From positions 37,486-72,074 of the forward strand of contig CADEDV010000021.1 in assembly GCA_902826165.1 (NCBI GenBank): a DNA stretch of 34,589 nucleotides, written 5' to 3'. A program made the translations under genes and the position numbers. The notes beneath the pieces were generated by a model. The model worked only from the letters and a program-made list of their open reading frames with translations, was not told where the DNA came from and did no database searches. This document shows, piece by piece, positions 14,381 to 23,112 of this stretch (position 1 is the first letter of the stretch; the number at the start of each line of letters is the position of its first letter). Source of the DNA: an uncultured Bacteroidota bacterium (lineage in GTDB: Bacteria > Bacteroidota > Bacteroidia > Chitinophagales > Chitinophagaceae).

Positions 14381-15034
14381 TTACATCGGTTTAAGTGCTG
14401 CTGTTTTCTGATCAGCTAATACATTCTTCTTTACCATATCCTTCACGATCATTTCACCATATTCATCAGCCAGGTTTTCTGAACCGGGCGGATCAAAAGA
14501 CTGGCTCTGGGATGAATAAACCAATTCGTTGGCAGCCAGATCATACAAATTGCTTTCCCAGAAGTATTTGGTATCAGTTACATAGTATCCCTGTGTATAA
14601 ATACGGTCATACATCACCCTCGAATATCTCCAGAAGCGACTATGGTAGATGGAGTAAGGAGAGTAATATACCCGGCCCGGAACATATTGTTTTTCACGGG
14701 TCTTATCGAGTAATACAACCGTCAGCACAGCATCAACGCCTGAATTACGGAGTTTACTGATAGCCTGTTCCTCACTCATGTTCTCAAAAGCTTTGGGATT
14801 ATATTCATCACAGGAGCAGGTAGCATCATAGCCCAGTGCCTTCAGGTCACCAACCAGGTGCTGCTCCATTTTCTCCCTCAACGAACGGTCTTTTTCTGTG
14901 ATCAGTCCCAGCACAACGACCTTTTTAAATTTGTTGGGCTGAACATGATCTGCTTTCCAGGAGCTGGTGATCCGGGATGAAGTGCCACAACCCACCATCA
15001 GCAGCAGGGCTGTCCATATTATAATACGTTTCAT
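14381..15034 (-). CDS. Lipoprotein of unknown function
   Basis: Protein of 217 residues with a lipoprotein signal sequence, MKRIIIWTALLLMVGCGTSS; the acylated cysteine would be C16. After it comes SSRITSSWKADHVQ, and then an alpha/beta stretch (KVVVLGLITEKDRSLREKM, GVDAVLTVVLLDKTREKQY). A tyrosine- and arginine-rich segment (VYYSPYSIYHSRFWRYSR) follows. The pattern 'SSWK...KKVVVLGL' recalls DUF4136-like lipoproteins, but I would not assign that firmly. It should sit in the inner leaflet of the outer membrane or the cytoplasmic membrane. It stands alone on the minus strand, divergent from the type IX-secreted protein gene. A GACCTTTG sequence about 50 bp upstream could be a -7 element. Confidence 0.75.
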   Translation of the reverse strand: MKRIIIWTALLLMVGCGTSSRITSSWKADHVQPNKFKKVVVLGLITEKDRSLREKMEQHLVGDLKALGYDATCSCDEYNPKAFENMSEEQAISKLRNSGVDAVLTVVLLDKTREKQYVPGRVYYSPYSIYHSRFWRYSRVMYDRIYTQGYYVTDTKYFWESNLYDLAANELVYSSQSQSFDPPGSENLADEYGEMIVKDMVKKNVLADQKTAALKPM

Positions 15035-15201
15035 ACGATGAGTTTTGTTTCAGTAATTTAAAACAGCGGAGTACCTTTTTCCTATGACAAAGGTCACATG
15101 CCGGTGCGGGAAAGCTGATATTCATCTTGGTATAACTGAAATATGTCATAAGTGAAGCAGGAGATTATGTAGTAACTTTCCCCGGTTAAACAAACCGATC
15201 A

Positions 15202-16665
15202 GTGAAGCAATTTCAGGCAGTATTTTTTATTAAGCGGGTATCACTTTTAGTTATAGCCATTTCGGGATTTTTATTTTCTGCTGCACAATTATGCTCGGGC
15301 AGCCTTGGCGACCCGGTTGTGAATATAACTTTTGGCACCGTCTCTAACGGAGATCCGGGTATAACCCCTCCCGCAGGTTATACCTATACAAGTTCTTCAT
15401 GCCCTGATGATGGGTATTATACGATCACCAGGTCCACTTCCGGTTGTTTTGGTAATTCCTGGCATACAGTGAATGCTGATCATACCGGTAACGGAGCTTT
15501 TATGCTGGTGAATGCATCTTTCCTTGCGGGGGATTTTTATGTAGGAAGGGTAACTGGTCTCTGTCCGAATACCACCTATGAGTTTTCTGCCTGGCTCATG
15601 AATGTATTATTATCAGCTTCGGGCATTCAACCCAATATCACTTTTACTATTGAAACTCCTTCAGGAACTGTGCTGAATCAATTCAATACAGGTGGTATCC
15701 CTGTAACAGCTCAGCCGCGATGGGACCAGTATGGTTTTTATTTTACCACTACTGCCGGCAGTCCTGATATCATATTACGTATGCGCAATAATGCACCCGG
15801 CGGAATGGGAAATGATATAGCATTAGATGATATTACTTTCCGTCCCTGCGGCCCTGTTGTAGCGGCCAGTTTGCAAGGGGGCAATAATAAAATAGATGTT
15901 TGCGCCGATGAACAACAGTCGTCTTATGATTTCAATGCCACTATCTCACCCGGCTTCGTTTCGCCGGTATATCAATGGCAGGTGAGTACTGATTCAGGAA
16001 GAGTATGGAGTGATATTCCCGGTGCTGATAATCTTACTTATCAGCGCCTCCGAACAACAGCAGGTGTTTACTGGTACAGGCTCGCGGTAGCTGAAAATGG
16101 AAATGCCGGGATCACAGCCTGTCGTATTGCTTCTAATGTCAGTATTATTCATGTACATGATGATCCCGCTATTAATGCCGGCCCTGATAAGACCATTGTT
16201 AGTGGTGAGCAAATAGTATTAACAGCAGCGAATGCAAGCGGTGGGAGCATTCTGTTCAGTTGGTTGCCTCCCGATAACCTGGATAATGATTCCATTCTTA
16301 ATCCCGTTGCTTCACCTGTCAGCAATACATTGTATACATTGTCTGCTGTTTCAGCATTTGGTTGCCGTAGTGAGGACCAGGTATTGATCAAAGTGGTGGC
16401 CGGTATTTTTGTACCTACTGCATTTACGCCGGACAATGATGGAAAGAATGATTACTGGCAGATACCATTTCTTGATCCCGCGAAAGGAGCAACGGTTACT
16501 GTCTATAACCGGAATGGTCAATTGCTCTATTATGTAAAAGGGGATGTTGTTAACTGGGATGGCCGGTACAACGGTGTGCCGCAGCCATCAGGTGTTTATG
16601 TTTATTATGTTCATTTCAAAGGTGGAATAGGAGATATGAAAGGAACAATAACTCTTATTCGTTAA
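15202..16665 (+). CDS. Secreted protein with gliding-motility-type C-terminal domain (type IX secretion)
   Basis: Surface or secreted protein of 487 residues starting at GTG 15202, chosen because the signal peptide (VSLLVIAISGFLFSAAQ, to about residue 28) needs it. Residues about 30-220 form a beta-sandwich-like region with repeated aromatic strands (CPDDGYYTITRSTSGCFG, NTTYEFSAWLMNVL). Ig/PKD-like segments follow at about 230-390 (PVYQWQVSTDSGRVWSDIPG, NAGPDKTIVSGEQIVLTAA). The last ~85 residues, from FVPTAFTPDNDGKNDYWQI to SGVYVYYVHFKG, match the 'gliding motility-associated C-terminal domain' (type B signal) that directs export by the Por/type IX system. The ligand of the beta domains is unknown; adhesion or glycan binding is plausible. 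It is monocistronic. TAACTTTC about 30 bp upstream is a weak -7 candidate. Confidence 0.9.
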   Translation: MKQFQAVFFIKRVSLLVIAISGFLFSAAQLCSGSLGDPVVNITFGTVSNGDPGITPPAGYTYTSSSCPDDGYYTITRSTSGCFGNSWHTVNADHTGNGAFMLVNASFLAGDFYVGRVTGLCPNTTYEFSAWLMNVLLSASGIQPNITFTIETPSGTVLNQFNTGGIPVTAQPRWDQYGFYFTTTAGSPDIILRMRNNAPGGMGNDIALDDITFRPCGPVVAASLQGGNNKIDVCADEQQSSYDFNATISPGFVSPVYQWQVSTDSGRVWSDIPGADNLTYQRLRTTAGVYWYRLAVAENGNAGITACRIASNVSIIHVHDDPAINAGPDKTIVSGEQIVLTAANASGGSILFSWLPPDNLDNDSILNPVASPVSNTLYTLSAVSAFGCRSEDQVLIKVVAGIFVPTAFTPDNDGKNDYWQIPFLDPAKGATVTVYNRNGQLLYYVKGDVVNWDGRYNGVPQPSGVYVYYVHFKGGIGDMKGTITLIR

Positions 16666-17020
16666 CAAAAAGAACAATTTCAATTCATGTGAACGAGTTT
16701 TCGGATTGCATGGACTTGATTTCTGAAGAATCCAGCTGTTCTATATACATTAATTTTTACTTTAATTATTCACGGAATTGTAAAAAGTTACCGGCCATTG
16801 ACATTATAAGCTAGCAGACAGATAAGAAAATAAGTGTTTTATTTATTAAATAATACCTGTATTTCTATGAATCAACGCTTTTTGTCGTTAAATTATTTAT
16901 AGAAACGAAGCCAACAATCTGCCTTCACGGTTTATTGTCTGCTTATTCATTTTTATTACGGAAAACTTTATGTAACCCGGCTCGGTTAGCATGCATTTTT
17001 TTTTGCTGAAAGCAGGTGCT
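16666..17020. other. AT-rich intergenic region upstream of the CHASE3 kinase gene
   Basis: No convincing gene. A 34-codon frame at 16710-16814 has no recognisable family or start signal. An imperfect inverted repeat (TTTCTAT near 16862 with ATAGAAA near 16900) is too short to call. I find no perfect -7 element and no terminator with a T run after the 15202-16665 gene. Confidence 0.5.
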
Positions 17021-18721
17021 ATGAAAAAGTTTTCGACCAACTGGATTCTTGCCACTGGAATTGTTTCAGTAGTCATTACTGTTGCAACAGTACTTTTCGT
17101 ATCAATCCGCCAATCACAAAGAGTCAAGGATACTGCTATTCGTGTGGGCCAGACTGAGCAGGTGCTTAAGCAAGTTCAAAAACTGATCCTGACATCACTG
17201 GACAATGAAACCGGAGCCCGTGGTTTTGTAATAACAGGCAGGGAAAGATATCTTGAACCACTGCGTAATTCCGTAACAGCGTTCCAGGCAGATATTGCGA
17301 ATCTTGAGAAACTGGTGGCAGTTAATCCTTTGCAGGCACAGTTGATGGATTCGCTGAAATTATCCATTAAAAGGCGGGTTATTTTTTCTGATAGCATGGT
17401 ACTGATAAGAAGACAAGCCGGCCTTGAAGCTACCATAGACCTTGTTGAATCGGGCAGAGGTAAACACTACACGGATGAGATCAGGAGGATCGGGAATAAA
17501 ATGAGCAATATTGCCAGTCAATTACTGTCAGAGAGAAAAGCAAAAAATGAGAGAACCATAACCAATCTTAATATTATTCTCTATAGCATCCTTGCGGTTG
17601 TGGCCTTAATGAGTTTTTATATTATCGGGAGAATCAAAAAGGATATAGATCAGCAAAGGGCAAATGAGGAAAAATTCAGTGCCTTGCTGGATGCTGCCCC
17701 TGATGCAACAGTTATTGTTGATGGCTCCGGTACTATACAAATGATCAATCTCCAGGCGGAAAACCTGTTTGGATACACGAGGACAGAAATGCTGGGTCAG
17801 CCAGTGGAGATACTGATTCCCCGGGATCTGAAAGTAAAGCATGTGCAACACCGGGGTAATTTTATGAAAGCGGCCAAAGTAAGGGCCATGGGTGCCGGCA
17901 TAGAATTAAACGCTGTAAAAAAAGATGGGGTGATGTTTCCTGTTGAGATCAGTTTATCTCCCATCAATACTAAGGCAGGTGTACTGGTGTCAGCTTCGGT
18001 CAGGGACATTACACTCAGGAAAAACCTGGAGAATGAATTGAAAAAGATGAACTCAGAACTGGAGGCATTTACCTATTCAGTTTCGCATGATTTACGGGCA
18101 CCTCTTCGGGGTATTATCGGGTTTACGGCCATCCTTGAAGAGGACTACAGCAGTAAACTGGATGATGAAGCCCGGCGACTAACGGGGATTATCAAGGCCA
18201 ATACACTTAAGATGGGACACCTGGTGGATGACCTGCTGGCATTTTCACGAATGGGAAGGCAAGAGCTGTTAAAAACCACCGTCAGCATGACTGGCATAGT
18301 GATTGAAATAATAAACGAGATAAAGGGAACCGGGAATAATCACCGGATTGAATGGAATACAGGAGCACTTGCCGATGTGAATGCGGATGCAAGTACCATC
18401 AGGCAGGTATGGATCAACCTTATTTCCAATGCTGTCAAGTATTCCGGCAGCAAAGAAAAGCCCAGGATTGATATTGGGTATAATAATCAGCAAGGCATGT
18501 ATGTTTTTTTTGTGAAGGATAATGGGGTGGGATTTGATAACCGTTACAAAGACAAACTATTCAGGGTGTTTCAGCGATTGCACAGTGCAGAAGAGTTTGA
18601 AGGAACCGGTGTAGGCCTGGCACTGGTCGAGAAAATAGTATCCAGGCATGGAGGCAGTGTTTGGGCAGAGGGTGAAGTGGGTAATGGGGCCAGTTTCTAT
18701 TTCTCATTACCTGCTGATTAA
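17021..18721 (+). CDS. CHASE3-PAS sensor histidine kinase
   Basis: Membrane kinase of 566 residues from ATG 17021 (an upstream ATG at 16991 adds ten residues; MKKFSTNWILATGIVSVVIT is the more typical start). Two membrane helices (about 9-29 and 183-203) enclose a CHASE3-type sensor domain; the sequence LTSLDNETGARGFVITGRERYLEPL is its hallmark. A PAS domain follows (about 215-330, AAPDATVIVDGSGTIQMIN). HisKA reads LEAFTYSVSHDLRAPLRGI with H356, and HATPase has NLISNAVKYSGS, DNGVGFDNRYKDKLF and GTGVGLALVEKIV. This histidine-box type is that of phytochrome-like kinases, which usually signal to stand-alone Rcp1-type receivers; just such a gene follows 38 nt downstream. The stimulus is unknown. 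Confidence 0.95.
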   Translation: MKKFSTNWILATGIVSVVITVATVLFVSIRQSQRVKDTAIRVGQTEQVLKQVQKLILTSLDNETGARGFVITGRERYLEPLRNSVTAFQADIANLEKLVAVNPLQAQLMDSLKLSIKRRVIFSDSMVLIRRQAGLEATIDLVESGRGKHYTDEIRRIGNKMSNIASQLLSERKAKNERTITNLNIILYSILAVVALMSFYIIGRIKKDIDQQRANEEKFSALLDAAPDATVIVDGSGTIQMINLQAENLFGYTRTEMLGQPVEILIPRDLKVKHVQHRGNFMKAAKVRAMGAGIELNAVKKDGVMFPVEISLSPINTKAGVLVSASVRDITLRKNLENELKKMNSELEAFTYSVSHDLRAPLRGIIGFTAILEEDYSSKLDDEARRLTGIIKANTLKMGHLVDDLLAFSRMGRQELLKTTVSMTGIVIEIINEIKGTGNNHRIEWNTGALADVNADASTIRQVWINLISNAVKYSGSKEKPRIDIGYNNQQGMYVFFVKDNGVGFDNRYKDKLFRVFQRLHSAEEFEGTGVGLALVEKIVSRHGGSVWAEGEVGNGASFYFSLPAD

Positions 18722-18759
18722 AACATAGTTCAATTGATAAACAATAAACAACTTTATTT

Positions 18760-19203
18760 ATGAATTCCAGCACTGTTGAAATACTACTTGTGGAGGATAA
18801 TATCAGTGATGCGGAACTGACCATCCGTGAATTAAAGAAGCATCATATGGCTAATAACCTGGTACACGTAAAGGATGGTGAAGAAGCGCTGGAATTTATT
18901 TTCGGAACCGGCAGGTATGCGGGCCAAAGGGATAATTTTTTATTACCCAAAGTAGTATTACTGGATATTCAAATGCCCAAAGTGAATGGCATGGAAGTGT
19001 TACAGCAATTAAAACAAAACCCGTTAACACAATCTATGCCGGTCGTGATACTGACTTCATCCAAGGAAAGCCCTGATATAAAACGGTGCTATGAACTTGG
19101 GGCCAACAGTTATATCGTGAAACCCGTAAACTTTGAACGGTTTGCCGAAGCCATACGAAATCTTGGATTTTACTGGTTGTTACTTAACCAGTCACCTTCA
19201 TAA
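18760..19203 (+). CDS. Rcp1-like single-domain response regulator
   Basis: Stand-alone receiver domain of 147 residues. Key residues are all present: acidic pair E12-D13 (ILLVEDNISDAEL), phosphoacceptor D69 (VVLLDIQMPKVNG), T99 (VVILTSSKE) and K121 (SYIVKPVNF). The long loop between helix 2 and strand 3 (FGTGRYAGQRDNFLLPK) is typical of the Rcp1 group that partners with phytochrome-like kinases. There is no output domain, so it probably passes phosphate on or acts by protein contact. It lies 38 nt after the CHASE3-PAS kinase and 12 nt before a REC-PAS kinase, in one likely operon. The N-terminal methionine at 18760 fits the fold exactly. Confidence 0.95.
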   Translation: MNSSTVEILLVEDNISDAELTIRELKKHHMANNLVHVKDGEEALEFIFGTGRYAGQRDNFLLPKVVLLDIQMPKVNGMEVLQQLKQNPLTQSMPVVILTSSKESPDIKRCYELGANSYIVKPVNFERFAEAIRNLGFYWLLLNQSPS

Positions 19204-19215
19204 AAGATACAGCCA

Positions 19216-20976
19216 TTGCCAGCCACGCTTAAAATATTAATGCTTGAAGACAGTCATACTGATGCAGAGCTGGTACAACGTGTATTAAGAAAAGAGAATT
19301 TCCCGGCTGTTTTTCACCTGGCAATGACACAGCCTGATTTTATAAAAGCACTTGATAACTACAGGCCAGATGTGATATTGGCAGACAATTCACTGCCCCA
19401 GTTTGATGCGGCTGAGGCACTCAGGATAGTCAGGCAACGGGAAGAACAGGTTCCATTTATCATGGTAACAGGAACTGTTTCAGAAGAATTTGCAGCCCGG
19501 ATCATTAAGGAAGGGGCTGATGACTATATCCTGAAAGACCGGCTGATCAGGCTCCCGTCTGCCATAGAAGCTGCGGTAAGACAAAGACAGTATGAAAGGG
19601 ACAGGAATGCTGCGATACAGAAATTATTGGATAGTGAAATAAAATACAGAAGTCTTGTGGACAGGATATCTGACGGATTTTTAGCAATGGATGAAAATCT
19701 GAATGTGACGTTTATTAATCAAACGGCTGAACAACTACTACAGTCCTCTCCTGGTCTGCTTATAGGTAAGAACCTGGTAAAAGAATTTCCTGCTGCATTC
19801 AATCAGCCCATTCATAAAGCATTTCTCCAGGCGCTGGAAACGGGTAGTAATATACATCTTGAGGAATATTCTGCTGTAATGGATAAATGGGTGTACGGAA
19901 GTATATATCCGTCTGCCACAGGGTTATCCGTTTTTTTCCGTGATATTACCGAACAAAGAAAGGCGGAAGAAGCTGCAAGGATAAATGAGGAGAAGTATAA
20001 AATTTTTATCCAGCGTATTACTGATGCTTTTATTGCCCTCGACAAAAACTGGTGCTATACTTACCTGAACAAGCAGGCGGGGGAACTAATACAGCGTAAT
20101 GCTGATGAAATGATCGGGAAAAATGTGTGGGAAGAGTTTCCCCAGGCAGTGGGCTCCGAAACGTACAAAGCATTTCATAAGGCGATGGATGAACAATGTT
20201 ATATCAGCAATACAGATTATTTTGAACCGCTTGATCTGTGGCAGGAAAATTTTATTTATCCTTCAGATGATGGCTTATCTGTATTTATCAGGAATATAAC
20301 GGAAAAGAAGAAGTTAGAAATAGCTTTGCAGGAACAGCAACGAAAGGAGCAGGTCAAACTTACAGCTACCTCCCTGCAGGCCCAGGAAAATGAACGTAAT
20401 TCAATTGCTATCGAATTACATGATAATGTAAACCAAATACTCGTTGGCACCAACGTGTTATTGAGTGTGATCCGGGATTACCCGGAACGGGCGGGAGAGC
20501 TCATTACTACCTGTATGGATAATCTCCGGAGTGCCATTGAAGAGAATAGGAAGATTGCTCATGAACTGGTCAGCCCCGACCTTACATCAGAAACATTATT
20601 ACGGCAGGTATACCGCTTATGCGAGAAAATGCTTCATCCGGCCGGGTTAAAAACCAGTATCAACAATGATGATTATGATGAGGACAGGCTGGATAAGGAA
20701 AAAAAACTGGCTGTTTATCGTATCGTACAGGAACAGTGTACCAATATCATTAAGTATGCAAAAGCTTCGACAGTTATTTTTTCGTTATCAATAAGGGACA
20801 ATATTTTCATGATGCAAATCGGAGATGATGGATTGGGAATGGATGCGGCCAGTGTGAACAAGGGTATTGGTCTCAAGAATATCACGAGCCGTTTGAGTGT
20901 GTTTGACGGGAACCTTGAAATTGATACCCGTCCTGGAGAAGGATTCCGTTTATATATTGAAATACCTGTTAATTAA
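19216..20976 (+). CDS. REC-PAS-PAS histidine kinase (HisKA_3 type)
   Basis: Soluble kinase of 586 residues. An N-terminal receiver domain (1-120) has E11-D12, D57 (VILADNSLPQFD), T85 (FIMVTGTVSEE) and K107 (DDYILKDRL). Two PAS domains follow: about 135-250 (SLVDRISDGFLAMDENLNVTF) and 260-370 (FIQRITDAFIALDKNWCYTY). The HisKA_3 region IAIELHDNVNQILVGTNVLL has H402, and the HATPase C-terminus reads GDDGLGMDAA and GIGLKNITSRLSVF. The start is TTG at 19216, needed because the next ATG (19240) would delete the first strand of the receiver. With no membrane helix it is cytoplasmic, and the receiver suggests it is controlled by another kinase, plausibly the CHASE3 kinase upstream. It is the last gene of that cluster. 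Confidence 0.93.
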   Translation: MPATLKILMLEDSHTDAELVQRVLRKENFPAVFHLAMTQPDFIKALDNYRPDVILADNSLPQFDAAEALRIVRQREEQVPFIMVTGTVSEEFAARIIKEGADDYILKDRLIRLPSAIEAAVRQRQYERDRNAAIQKLLDSEIKYRSLVDRISDGFLAMDENLNVTFINQTAEQLLQSSPGLLIGKNLVKEFPAAFNQPIHKAFLQALETGSNIHLEEYSAVMDKWVYGSIYPSATGLSVFFRDITEQRKAEEAARINEEKYKIFIQRITDAFIALDKNWCYTYLNKQAGELIQRNADEMIGKNVWEEFPQAVGSETYKAFHKAMDEQCYISNTDYFEPLDLWQENFIYPSDDGLSVFIRNITEKKKLEIALQEQQRKEQVKLTATSLQAQENERNSIAIELHDNVNQILVGTNVLLSVIRDYPERAGELITTCMDNLRSAIEENRKIAHELVSPDLTSETLLRQVYRLCEKMLHPAGLKTSINNDDYDEDRLDKEKKLAVYRIVQEQCTNIIKYAKASTVIFSLSIRDNIFMMQIGDDGLGMDAASVNKGIGLKNITSRLSVFDGNLEIDTRPGEGFRLYIEIPVN

Positions 20977-20998
20977 GCAGACTTAACAATTATCTTCT

Positions 20999-21115
20999 TT
21001 TGTTTCAGTATTATTTAAATCACTTTTCTTTAGCCTGATAGCAGTGGAAGTCTTTTACCAGTAAGTTAAACCCGGGAATTTTAATGTTTATTCCCAGCAG
21101 TGGCCTTTTCCTTAC
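20999..21115 (+). pseudogene. Degenerate fragment of a DoxX-like membrane-protein gene
   Basis: Between the kinase and the NHL-repeat gene, 39 consecutive codons align without gaps to codons 254-292 of the intact gene at 28312-29541 (bases 29071-29187). By my count 83 of 117 bases (about 71%) and 18 of 39 residues are identical. The relic reads FVSVLFKSLFF then SLIAVEVFY, against FISIFFKSLLI and GLVAVEAFY in the intact gene. An in-frame TAA at 21062-21064 replaces the second tyrosine of FYPY. There is no start codon, the similarity begins 22 nt after the kinase stop codon, and it fades after WPFPY (compare RPFLH). This is what remains of a paralogous gene's C-terminal region. Confidence 0.8.
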
Positions 21116-21243
21116 TGCCCATTTTTTTGCAGATACTAAGCAACTGTCAGCAGTTGTCTATCGGTTCAATTTATGGGAAAAAGGGTAATTATTTTAGCCC
21201 TGTTAAAAAACCAATATCTCTTAAAAACTAAAATCAGTCTTTT

Positions 21244-22506
21244 ATGAAAAAACTTTTGATGGCATTGTTATGCAGTGCCCTTATCTTCTCGTCATGTAAA
21301 AAGGATAAGGAAACAACTTCCCCGGATCCGGTTGCAACAGTCACCTCTATCAGTCCGTTATCAGGGCCCAAAAACACTGTCGTTACTATTACCGGAACAA
21401 ACTTTGGCGCCAATACAACTGCTCTAAAAGTATATTTTAACGGTGTGCAGGGAACCGTGCAAACAGCCACTGCCACGCAACTGACCGCAACGGTTCCTGC
21501 CGGCGCTTCTACAGGTGCTGTAAAAGTGGAGAAGAACAGTGTACAAGTTACCGGCCCTGTATTTACCTACCTGGGTAATGGAGAGGTTACCACCTTTGCC
21601 GGAAGCAGCCAGGGATATATGGATGGAACAGGTACTGCCGCCCGGTTTAATATTACCTCCGGTATTGTAAGAGACGCAGCCGGAAATTTATTTGTATGCG
21701 ACAGGGACAATAACCGGATACGGAAGATAACACCGGCTGGTGTAGTAACAACTTTTGCCGGTGGTACTATGGGTTTTGCAGACGGAACGGGTACGGCTGC
21801 GCAGTTTAATCAACCCTATGCGATCACCATCGACGCAGCCGGGAATTTTTATGTAGGTGACAGGATCAATCATGCAATCAGGAAAATAACGGCAGCCGGA
21901 GTAGTTACTACACTGGCAGGAAATGGTACTCCCGGAAGTCAAAATGGTACAGGCAACGCTGCAAGATTCAATGAACCAATAGGTGTGGCAGCAGATGCTG
22001 CAGGAAATATTTATGTGGCTGATTATATAAATGGCCTGATCAGGAAAGTAACTCCGGCTGGTGTAGTAACAACCTTACTTAATTCGGGCCAGGTTTTTGG
22101 ACTTACGTTTGATGCTGTAGGTAATCTGTACTATACCACGTATAGCTTTCACCAGGTAATGAAATACAGTACCACCGCCGTTGTCTCTGTAGTGGCAGGG
22201 CAAAGTGGTACCGGCGGAACAACAGATGGCACTGGCCAGGCAGCCCGGTTTTACTTCCCGGCAGGTATCATAGCCGATGGTAATGGTAACCTCTATGTTT
22301 GTGATGCCTTCAATCACCGCATCCGGAAAATAACAGCCGATGGAGTGGTGACAACTTTTGCGGGCAACAATATGGGAAATAGTGATGGTGCCGGAACCGC
22401 AGCAGGATTTAATCTCCCAATTGCTCTTTGCGGGGATTTTGCCAACAATGCTATCTATATTGCTGATTTTGATAATCACAGGGTAAGAAAAATAATTATT
22501 GATTAA
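21244..22506 (+). CDS. IPT/TIG and NHL-repeat lipoprotein
   Basis: Lipoprotein of 420 residues. The signal sequence MKKLLMALLCSALIFSSCKK gives an acylated cysteine at C19. Residues about 30-110 form an IPT/TIG immunoglobulin-like domain (ISPLSGPKNTVVTITGTNFG). Residues 115-420 form an NHL-type beta-propeller, with the recurring pattern 'GNLFVCDRDNNRIRKITPAGVVTTFAG' about every 50-57 residues; I count five to six blades. One blade (about 280-330) is degenerate, with FGLTFDAVGNLYYTTYSF and no loop DGTGTAARFN. The recurring loop 'DGTGTAA(R/Q)FN' is characteristic of the family. Such propellers bind proteins or ligands at the cell surface; no enzyme activity is implied. It is followed by a hairpin at 22516. 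Confidence 0.9.
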   Translation: MKKLLMALLCSALIFSSCKKDKETTSPDPVATVTSISPLSGPKNTVVTITGTNFGANTTALKVYFNGVQGTVQTATATQLTATVPAGASTGAVKVEKNSVQVTGPVFTYLGNGEVTTFAGSSQGYMDGTGTAARFNITSGIVRDAAGNLFVCDRDNNRIRKITPAGVVTTFAGGTMGFADGTGTAAQFNQPYAITIDAAGNFYVGDRINHAIRKITAAGVVTTLAGNGTPGSQNGTGNAARFNEPIGVAADAAGNIYVADYINGLIRKVTPAGVVTTLLNSGQVFGLTFDAVGNLYYTTYSFHQVMKYSTTAVVSVVAGQSGTGGTTDGTGQAARFYFPAGIIADGNGNLYVCDAFNHRIRKITADGVVTTFAGNNMGNSDGAGTAAGFNLPIALCGDFANNAIYIADFDNHRVRKIIID

Positions 22507-22515
22507 ACTTCTTTT

Positions 22516-22548
22516 ATCCCGGCTTTATTAAAAAAGTAAAGCCGGGAT
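22516..22548 (+). terminator. Hairpin terminator after the NHL-repeat gene
   Basis: ATCCCGGCTTTA (22516-22527) pairs perfectly with TAAAGCCGGGAT (22537-22548) across a 9-nt loop, 10 bp after the stop codon. Only a short T-containing stretch follows, so termination strength is uncertain. Confidence 0.6.
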
Positions 22549-22566
22549 TCTATAAATGAACGAACA

Positions 22567-22770
22567 ATGAACAAGCAAGAGTTCTGGCCAAAAGAAGGGA
22601 AGTTGAGGAAAGGACTTATCATCCTGGCAATTGTTGTTATCACGGCTTTATTATTTGTGTTATTTGAAGAGAAGACCGGCCATAAAGTTTCAAAGAAAAT
22701 TACGATGGTTATTGTTTTCGCCTGTGTGGGTGTGTGGTTTTATCAGCCTGCTCGAAAGGAAAAGGTTTGA
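22567..22770 (+). CDS. Small two-helix membrane protein
   Basis: Protein of 67 residues. It has a short charged N-terminus (MNKQEFWPKEGKLRKG), a membrane helix at about 17-34 (LIILAIVVITALLFVLF), a charged loop (EEKTGHKVSKK) and a second helix at about 46-58 (TMVIVFACVGVWFY). I know no family for it. It starts 18 nt after the hairpin that follows the NHL-repeat gene and has no partner nearby. The balance of hydrophobic and charged blocks, and a basic C-terminus, suggest a real gene of unknown function. A strong terminator 130 bp downstream (22902) fits its transcript. Confidence 0.6.
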   Translation: MNKQEFWPKEGKLRKGLIILAIVVITALLFVLFEEKTGHKVSKKITMVIVFACVGVWFYQPARKEKV

Positions 22771-23112
22771 GAAAACTTTTTTGATCCGCTGGCATGATCA
22801 GTGCTGCTGCTATTGTGATTGTTGAAACTGATCTTTCGCCGGTTCAATTAAAGAAATTAGTACAATGTTAGCTTTAGTATAACGATTACCATTACTCCCT
22901 GATCATTCCCGCCACGGCGGGAATGATTTTTTATAAGCGTTTCAGGTATAAGTTTTATTAGTATTCACTAATAGAAAGATGAATAAACGGGCCAAATAAA
23001 TAAACAGTTAACTAAGTGTAATGAATAACTGATAAATGAATAAATAAACGAATATTTTCAAGAGAGGATGCTATCGATACCTTAATTTTAGGATTACACA
23101 GCATCTCAAACT
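22771..23112. other. Intergenic region upstream of the LytS-type kinase gene
   Basis: No convincing gene. A 25-codon frame (22794-22871) is present but has no start signals. The region holds the terminator at 22902-22932 and then a very AT-rich stretch (about 22940-23080) with repeated 'aataaa'-like runs and no perfect -7 element. TAATTTTA near 23082 is the nearest match before the kinase ATG at 23113. Confidence 0.5.
22902..22932 (+). terminator. Strong rho-independent terminator
   Basis: ATCATTCCCGC (22902-22912) and GCGGGAATGAT (22917-22927) pair perfectly around a CACG loop; C22913 and G22916 could also pair. The stem is followed by six T (22927-22932). It lies 130 bp after the small membrane-protein gene. 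Confidence 0.85.

Noticed and set aside
16710-16814. 34-codon open frame upstream of the CHASE3 kinase
   Set aside because: AT-rich, no promoter or ribosome site, no family; likely chance.
17021-20976. Bacteriophytochrome light-sensing locus
   Set aside because: The histidine box and Rcp1-like receiver resemble phytochrome partners, but there is no GAF/PHY chromophore domain; the sensor is CHASE3.
22794-22871. 25-codon open frame after the small membrane-protein gene
   Set aside because: Too short, no start signals; it could be a relic but nothing in the window matches it.
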